From Streptococcus sp. oral taxon 431 (GTDB lineage: Bacteria > Bacillota > Bacilli > Lactobacillales > Streptococcaceae), in the NCBI RefSeq assembly GCF_023115445.1, contig NZ_JALDUI010000004.1, positions 59,282-123,281 on the forward strand: a DNA stretch of 64,000 nucleotides, in the 5' to 3' direction. How positions within the stretch are numbered: the stretch's first letter is position 1; every line of letters begins with the position of its first letter. Of the stretch, positions 63,404-64,000 are shown one piece after another. The notes beneath the pieces were generated by a model. It did no database searches. It saw only the letters and a program-made list of their open reading frames with translations, and was not told where the DNA came from. The translations under genes and the position numbers were made by a program.

Positions 63404-63733
63404 ATGACAGAAACAGACCCAATCAAAAGAGCTCAGACACTGATAACTGAGTTAAACAAAGCCTACCAAGTCTGCAAACAGGCAACAACTGACGATGTCC
63501 GTTTCCAGGAGCAACTGGACAATATCCTCTGCTTTCTCTCTAAAGCTGAGACAGTGGATAATCGATTCTTGATTGAGCTGGAAAAATTTTACCAAACTTC
63601 CAGTCTTCTCATGGGCCTCAGTGCTCTCAATCCAGATGCCCCTACCCGTGCCGCTTGGAGAGCCTATGACCGCTTCCACTTTGACCAAGTCAAAACCAAG
63701 TTGAGTCTCTACGGGCCAACCCTTATCTTGTAG
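63404..63733 (+). CDS. blpT: BlpT, conserved blp-locus protein
   Basis: A 109-aa soluble, mostly helical protein (TETDPIKRAQTLITELNKAYQVCKQ..., ending KTKLSLYGPTLIL) found at the regulatory end of pneumococcal blp loci. It has no leader or membrane segment; function is unknown. Behind a BlpR box and AGGAGG. The last nine codons, the stop and the terminator are repeated downstream at 63912-64000. Confidence 0.88.
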   Translation: MTETDPIKRAQTLITELNKAYQVCKQATTDDVRFQEQLDNILCFLSKAETVDNRFLIELEKFYQTSSLLMGLSALNPDAPTRAAWRAYDRFHFDQVKTKLSLYGPTLIL

Positions 63734-63738
63734 TAACT

Positions 63739-63777
63739 AAAAAGAAGCTGAGACAGATTGAACTCAACTTCTTTTTT
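63739..63777 (+). terminator. blpT terminator
   Basis: AAAAAGAAG-c-TGAG pairs with CTCA-a-CTTCTTTTT, ending in a T run. A second copy lies at 63947-63985. Confidence 0.82.
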
Positions 63778-63797
63778 AGTATCATATAAGCAATGTT

Positions 63798-63910
63798 ATA
63801 CTCAATGAAAATCAAAGAGCAAACTAGGAAGCTAGCCGCAGGTTGATCAAAGCACCGCTTTGAGGTTGCAGATAAAGCTGACGTGGTTTGAAGAGATTTT
63901 CGAAGAGTAT
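63798..63910 (-). repeat. BOX element, short form
   Basis: A 113-bp BOX copy (starts atactcaatgaaaatcaaag, ends gaagagattttcgaagagtat) with most of the boxB middle missing. Same orientation as the copy at 10049. Confidence 0.88.
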
Positions 63911-64000
63911 AAGTCTCTACGGTCCAACCCTTATCTTGTAGTAACTAAAAAGAAGCTGAGACAGATTGAACTCAACTTCTTTTTTAGTATCATATAAGCA

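Larger units (their letters stand above)
63704..64000 (+). repeat. 89-bp direct repeat flanking a BOX element (208-bp period)
   Basis: 63704-63792 (end of blpT, stop, terminator) recurs at 63912-64000 with a single G-to-T difference. The interval contains a BOX element. The second copy reaches the window edge, so the repeat may continue. Confidence 0.9.

Overview
The window is a low-GC Firmicute chromosome segment from the Streptococcus mitis/pneumoniae group. Support comes from three BOX repeats, a complete blp bacteriocin-pheromone locus, the type II fatty-acid cluster with fabK/fabM/fabT, a ComE-controlled double-glycine peptide gene, ssbB next to groESL, and ccrZ next to trmB. Several neighbourhoods differ from the pneumococcal genomes I remember: an alcohol dehydrogenase between gatB and efp, and a full lev sugar-sensing and PTS cluster between groES and ssbB. 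S. mitis or a close relative is therefore more likely than a typical S. pneumoniae. No tRNA, rRNA, prophage or CRISPR array was seen.

Layout. 1-7292: prfC (partial), gatCAB, a butanediol-type dehydrogenase behind a cre-overlapped promoter, a BOX element, efp, an Asp23 protein and nusB. 7306-19041: a CPBP protease, a briC-like peptide gene with a ComE box, then the acc/fab cluster with FabT operators. 19157-25179: a secreted protein, lysC, a DUF956 gene, T-box-controlled serS, and groESL with CIRCE. 25225-32763: a levQRST-levDEFGX-like cluster. Two sugar-binding proteins and a two-component system sit upstream of a mannose-family PTS, whose promoter carries a dense array of TGTCA/TGACA half-sites and a cre-like site. 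32911-39128: ssbB, housekeeping and redox genes, a DUF1858/DUF438 pair, an EcsC cassette with two tiny partners, and rbfA. 39297-47388: the infB-nusA-rimP operon, a GH3 enzyme, trmB and ccrZ.

47550-64000 is the blp locus. BlpT/S/R/H/C/B/A form the regulatory and export arm. BlpC carries a mature pheromone that I do not recognise, and BlpA is full length. The effector arm holds four double-glycine peptides: a pediocin-like class IIa bacteriocin with an EntA-type immunity protein, a GxxxG-rich peptide, and two Pro-rich, two-cysteine peptides. It also holds immunity paralogues, three CPBP proteases, BlpZ, and a sortase-anchored thioredoxin-fold protein. Eight copies of a two-repeat box with an 11-bp unit and 21-bp period mark the probable BlpR promoters. 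Two inverted IS200-like copies bracket part of the effector arm, and a dead leader plus an orphan small membrane ORF record past cassette turnover.

Most interesting: the pediocin-like gene inside the blp regulon with an unusual C-x5-C loop; the BlpR-boxed LPXTG thioredoxin, which could serve the cysteine-paired bacteriocins; the new BlpC; the briC/CPBP unit; and the lev operator array.
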